In this document: positions 62,068 through 64,000 of the stretch, one piece after another
Layout: every line of letters starts with the position of its first letter
Position numbering within the stretch: the stretch's first letter is position 1
Assembly: GCF_001563225.1 (NCBI RefSeq)
Contig: NZ_CP014206.1
Span: 372,001 to 436,000, forward strand
Direction: 5' to 3'
DNA: 64,000 nucleotides
DNA from: Pseudodesulfovibrio indicus
GTDB taxonomy: Bacteria > Desulfobacterota > Desulfovibrionia > Desulfovibrionales > Desulfovibrionaceae
Notes under the pieces: model-generated
The model's database searches: none
Told to the model about the DNA's origin: nothing
What the model saw: the letters and a program-made list of their open reading frames with translations, nothing else
Program-made: the position numbers and the translations under genes

Positions 62068-64000
62068 CTAATTTCCGCAAGAAAGGATGATTCTTGCGTC
62101 GAGCACGGCCAAGCCCCGCTCGTAGATGCGCACGGGATTGAGGTCGATTTCGCTGATCTCCGGCTGCGTCGCCGCCATCCTGGACACCTTGACCAGAAGG
62201 TCGACGAGCGAACCGACGTCTCTTGCGGTTTCCCCGCGAACGCCGCCCAGCAGTTCAAAGGCTTTGGTTTCCTTGATCATGTCGAGCGCCACTTCCTCGT
62301 TGAACGGGGCCACGCGGAAACTGACGTCCTTGAACACCTCGACAAAGATGCCGCCCAGGCCGAACATGATCGTCGGCCCGAACTGCGGGTCGCGCACCAT
62401 GCCGATGATGATCTCGGTTCCGGGCTCGGCCAGGGGGACGATCATGGCCCCGTGGATGTCTGCGCCAGGCACCCGGGACGCGACTTCGGACATCATGGCG
62501 TCGTAGGCGTCGGCCATTTCGGACCGGCTGCGGATGTTGACCTTGACCCCGCCCGCGTCGCTCTTGTGGATCACGTCGGGAGACACCACCTTGAGCACCA
62601 CGGGCCCGCCGAACCTCTCGGCGGCGTCCTGGGCCTCCTCGCTGCTGGTGGCAAAGGCATGGTCCACGGTGGGGATGCCGTTGTCGGCGAGAAGCGAAAC
62701 CGCCTCGGGTTCGAGCAGATTGCGCCCCTGGGCCACGGCTTTTTCCACCAGGTGGTGCCGCGGCGCGGGGGGCAGGTCTTCCAGGGGGTGTCCGTTTCGG
62801 AACGCCGCCCGATACAGGGTCTCCAGGGCCTTGACCGCCCTTTCCGGCGTGTCGAAGGTCATGATGCCGTTTTCTTCGAAGTGACGGCGGCCTTCGGCCA
62901 TGCTTTCGCCGCGCATGAAGCACACGGCTACCGGCTTGTCGAACTCCTTGGCCACCGGCGAGATCCGTTCCGCGGTATCCTTGGCATCCCGGAAAATGGG
63001 CGGCAGTCCCATAAGCAGGACGGCGTCCACGCCGGGATCGGCCAACACCAGGCGAAGGGATTCGGCCTGCTGTTCGGGGCTGACCGCGGCGGTCATGTCG
63101 ATGTAGCCGTCAGGCTTGCAGATCATGGCCATGGACGGCAGCGTTTCCTCCAGCTTGGCCAGGGTGTCCCCGGCGATGGAGGCCAGCACCAGGTCCGTCT
63201 TGTCGATGGTGTCCATGCTGACGATGCCCATGCCGCCGGCCTCGGTCAGCACGCAGACCCGGTTGCCCTTCGGCTTCGGGAGGCTGGCCACGGCCTTCAT
63301 GCCGTCGGTCATGTCCTCGACCGTGTCCATGCGCACGATGCCGCACTGCTTGAAGGCCCCGTCGTAGACCTTGTCCGAACCGGCCAGGGAGCCGGTGTGC
63401 GACATGGCGGCGGCGGCGCCGAGAGAGGAACGCCCGACCTTCAGGATCAGGTTCGGCTTTTCCGAGGCGGCGGCGATTCTCATCAGTTCCCGGCCGTCCT
63501 TGACCGCTTCCATGTATGCGCCCGTGACGCTGACGGAGGGATCGTTGTTGAAGGCCTCGATGAGTTCCAGGTTGGAGACGTCGCACATGTTGCCGATGTG
63601 GCCGAACTTGGCGAAACCCTGGGGACAGGGCTGGTCTCCGGCGAACATGAGCAGCGCGCCGCCGAAGGCGCCGCTCTGGCTCACGTAGGCGGCGGAACCC
63701 TCGATGAGCTTGATGCCGGGCGCGAACCCGGTGTTCAGCTTGAGGGCCGGGTAGGCCATGCCGATGCAGTTGGGGCCGAACACGCGGATGCCCGCGCGCT
63801 TGGCGATCCTGACCAGCTCGGCCTCGGCCTCGACCAGCTCGGGAACGCCGGTCTCGGCGAATCCGGCGGACAGGACGACCGCGCCCTTGACGTCGCCGCG
63901 CTGCTCGGCCTGTTTCATGACGTTGATGACCACCTTGGCGGAGACCGCGACGACCATGACGTCCACGGCATCGGGAATGTCGAGGATCGAGGGGTAGCAC
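62068..64000 (-). CDS. acyl-CoA synthetase (ADP-forming), fused; 5' end cut by window edge
   Basis: The open frame runs into the right edge; 643 residues are visible, the first in-window residues being CYPSILDIPDAVDVMVVAVS. The phospho-His motif SHTGSLAGSDK is present, as are the ATP-grasp motif VLKVVSPDVIHKSDAGGVKVNI and the end motif EIDLNPVRIYERGLAVLDARI. It is a relative of the enzyme at 21557-23704 but clearly divergent. It heads the PanE-TRAP cluster and would either activate an imported acid or recover ATP from its CoA ester. About 60-80 N-terminal residues lie outside. Confidence 0.92.
   Translation of the reverse strand, partial: CYPSILDIPDAVDVMVVAVSAKVVINVMKQAEQRGDVKGAVVLSAGFAETGVPELVEAEAELVRIAKRAGIRVFGPNCIGMAYPALKLNTGFAPGIKLIEGSAAYVSQSGAFGGALLMFAGDQPCPQGFAKFGHIGNMCDVSNLELIEAFNNDPSVSVTGAYMEAVKDGRELMRIAAASEKPNLILKVGRSSLGAAAAMSHTGSLAGSDKVYDGAFKQCGIVRMDTVEDMTDGMKAVASLPKPKGNRVCVLTEAGGMGIVSMDTIDKTDLVLASIAGDTLAKLEETLPSMAMICKPDGYIDMTAAVSPEQQAESLRLVLADPGVDAVLLMGLPPIFRDAKDTAERISPVAKEFDKPVAVCFMRGESMAEGRRHFEENGIMTFDTPERAVKALETLYRAAFRNGHPLEDLPPAPRHHLVEKAVAQGRNLLEPEAVSLLADNGIPTVDHAFATSSEEAQDAAERFGGPVVLKVVSPDVIHKSDAGGVKVNIRSRSEMADAYDAMMSEVASRVPGADIHGAMIVPLAEPGTEIIIGMVRDPQFGPTIMFGLGGIFVEVFKDVSFRVAPFNEEVALDMIKETKAFELLGGVRGETARDVGSLVDLLVKVSRMAATQPEISEIDLNPVRIYERGLAVLDARIILSCGN

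Overview
The window is GC-rich (coding regions clearly so) and densely packed. Its gene content fits an anaerobic sulfate-reducing deltaproteobacterium of the Desulfovibrio/Pseudodesulfovibrio type: an aldehyde:ferredoxin oxidoreductase-family enzyme, a ferredoxin-dependent 2-oxoacid oxidoreductase, two ADP-forming acyl-CoA synthetases, a selenocysteine-containing SelD, a YedE selenium-type module, lpxB/hldE-type LPS genes and a UbiA-family prenyltransferase. The genus is inferred from protein style and gene neighbourhoods, not from a marker gene. No rRNA, tRNA or CRISPR was found.

Layout. 1-3.5 kb (minus): FosX (cut by the edge), rhodanese, MscS channel, UbiA prenyltransferase, YdcZ transporter. 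3.8-6.6 kb (plus): DksA/TraR protein and a PHP-glycosyltransferase fusion. 6.6-10.4 kb (minus): iron alcohol dehydrogenase with its own PAS kinase and sigma-54 response regulator. 10.5-14.8 kb (minus): B12/radical SAM protein, then a Tat-signal ferredoxin and a YdhV-like AOR. 15.3-18.4 kb (minus): UbiX, IclR regulator, BCCT transporter. 18.9-26.9 kb (plus): KorABCD-like oxidoreductase, acyl-CoA synthetase, FAD amine/amino-acid oxidoreductase, RidA, MFS transporter. The BCCT and Kor units diverge from a 495-bp region with two sigma-70-like promoters and repeated copies of a 13-bp operator. 27.1-30.8 kb (plus): lpxB, proC, a PanF-type symporter pair. 31.1-34.2 kb (plus): an isolated phage head module (portal, Bbp19-like, scaffold-like). 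35.2-38.2 kb (minus): DUF1858, NAD(P)HX-dehydratase-like, DUF3343, TusA-like and YedE genes. 38.3-49.3 kb: PA2778/PA2779 pair, rlmN, solute-binding protein, nfo, HAD phosphatase, ornithine aminotransferase, a large hybrid kinase and selD with an in-frame UGA. 49.3-52.0 kb: a 2.7-kb non-coding tract with five copies of a highly structured repeat. 52.0-57.0 kb (plus): Cys-cluster protein, heptose-1-P adenylyltransferase, methyltransferase, GT2, a second palindromic non-coding element, a membrane protein. 57.2-64.0 kb (minus): GntR regulator, TRAP transporter with a stop codon inside dctQ, ketopantoate reductase-like protein, and a second acyl-CoA synthetase cut by the edge.

How the genes may work together. 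The 18.9-26.9 kb operon reads as a complete anaerobic route: import, oxidation of an amino compound to an imine (FAD enzyme), imine hydrolysis (RidA), oxidative decarboxylation of the 2-oxoacid to acyl-CoA with ferredoxin reduction (Kor), and ATP recovery from acyl-CoA (ADP-forming synthetase). The TRAP/PanE/synthetase/GntR cluster looks like a second, separate organic-acid utilisation unit. SelD as a selenoprotein and the YedE/TusA/DUF3343 operon both point to selenium use. The least explained parts are the divergent operator array, the structured repeat tract and the orphan phage module.
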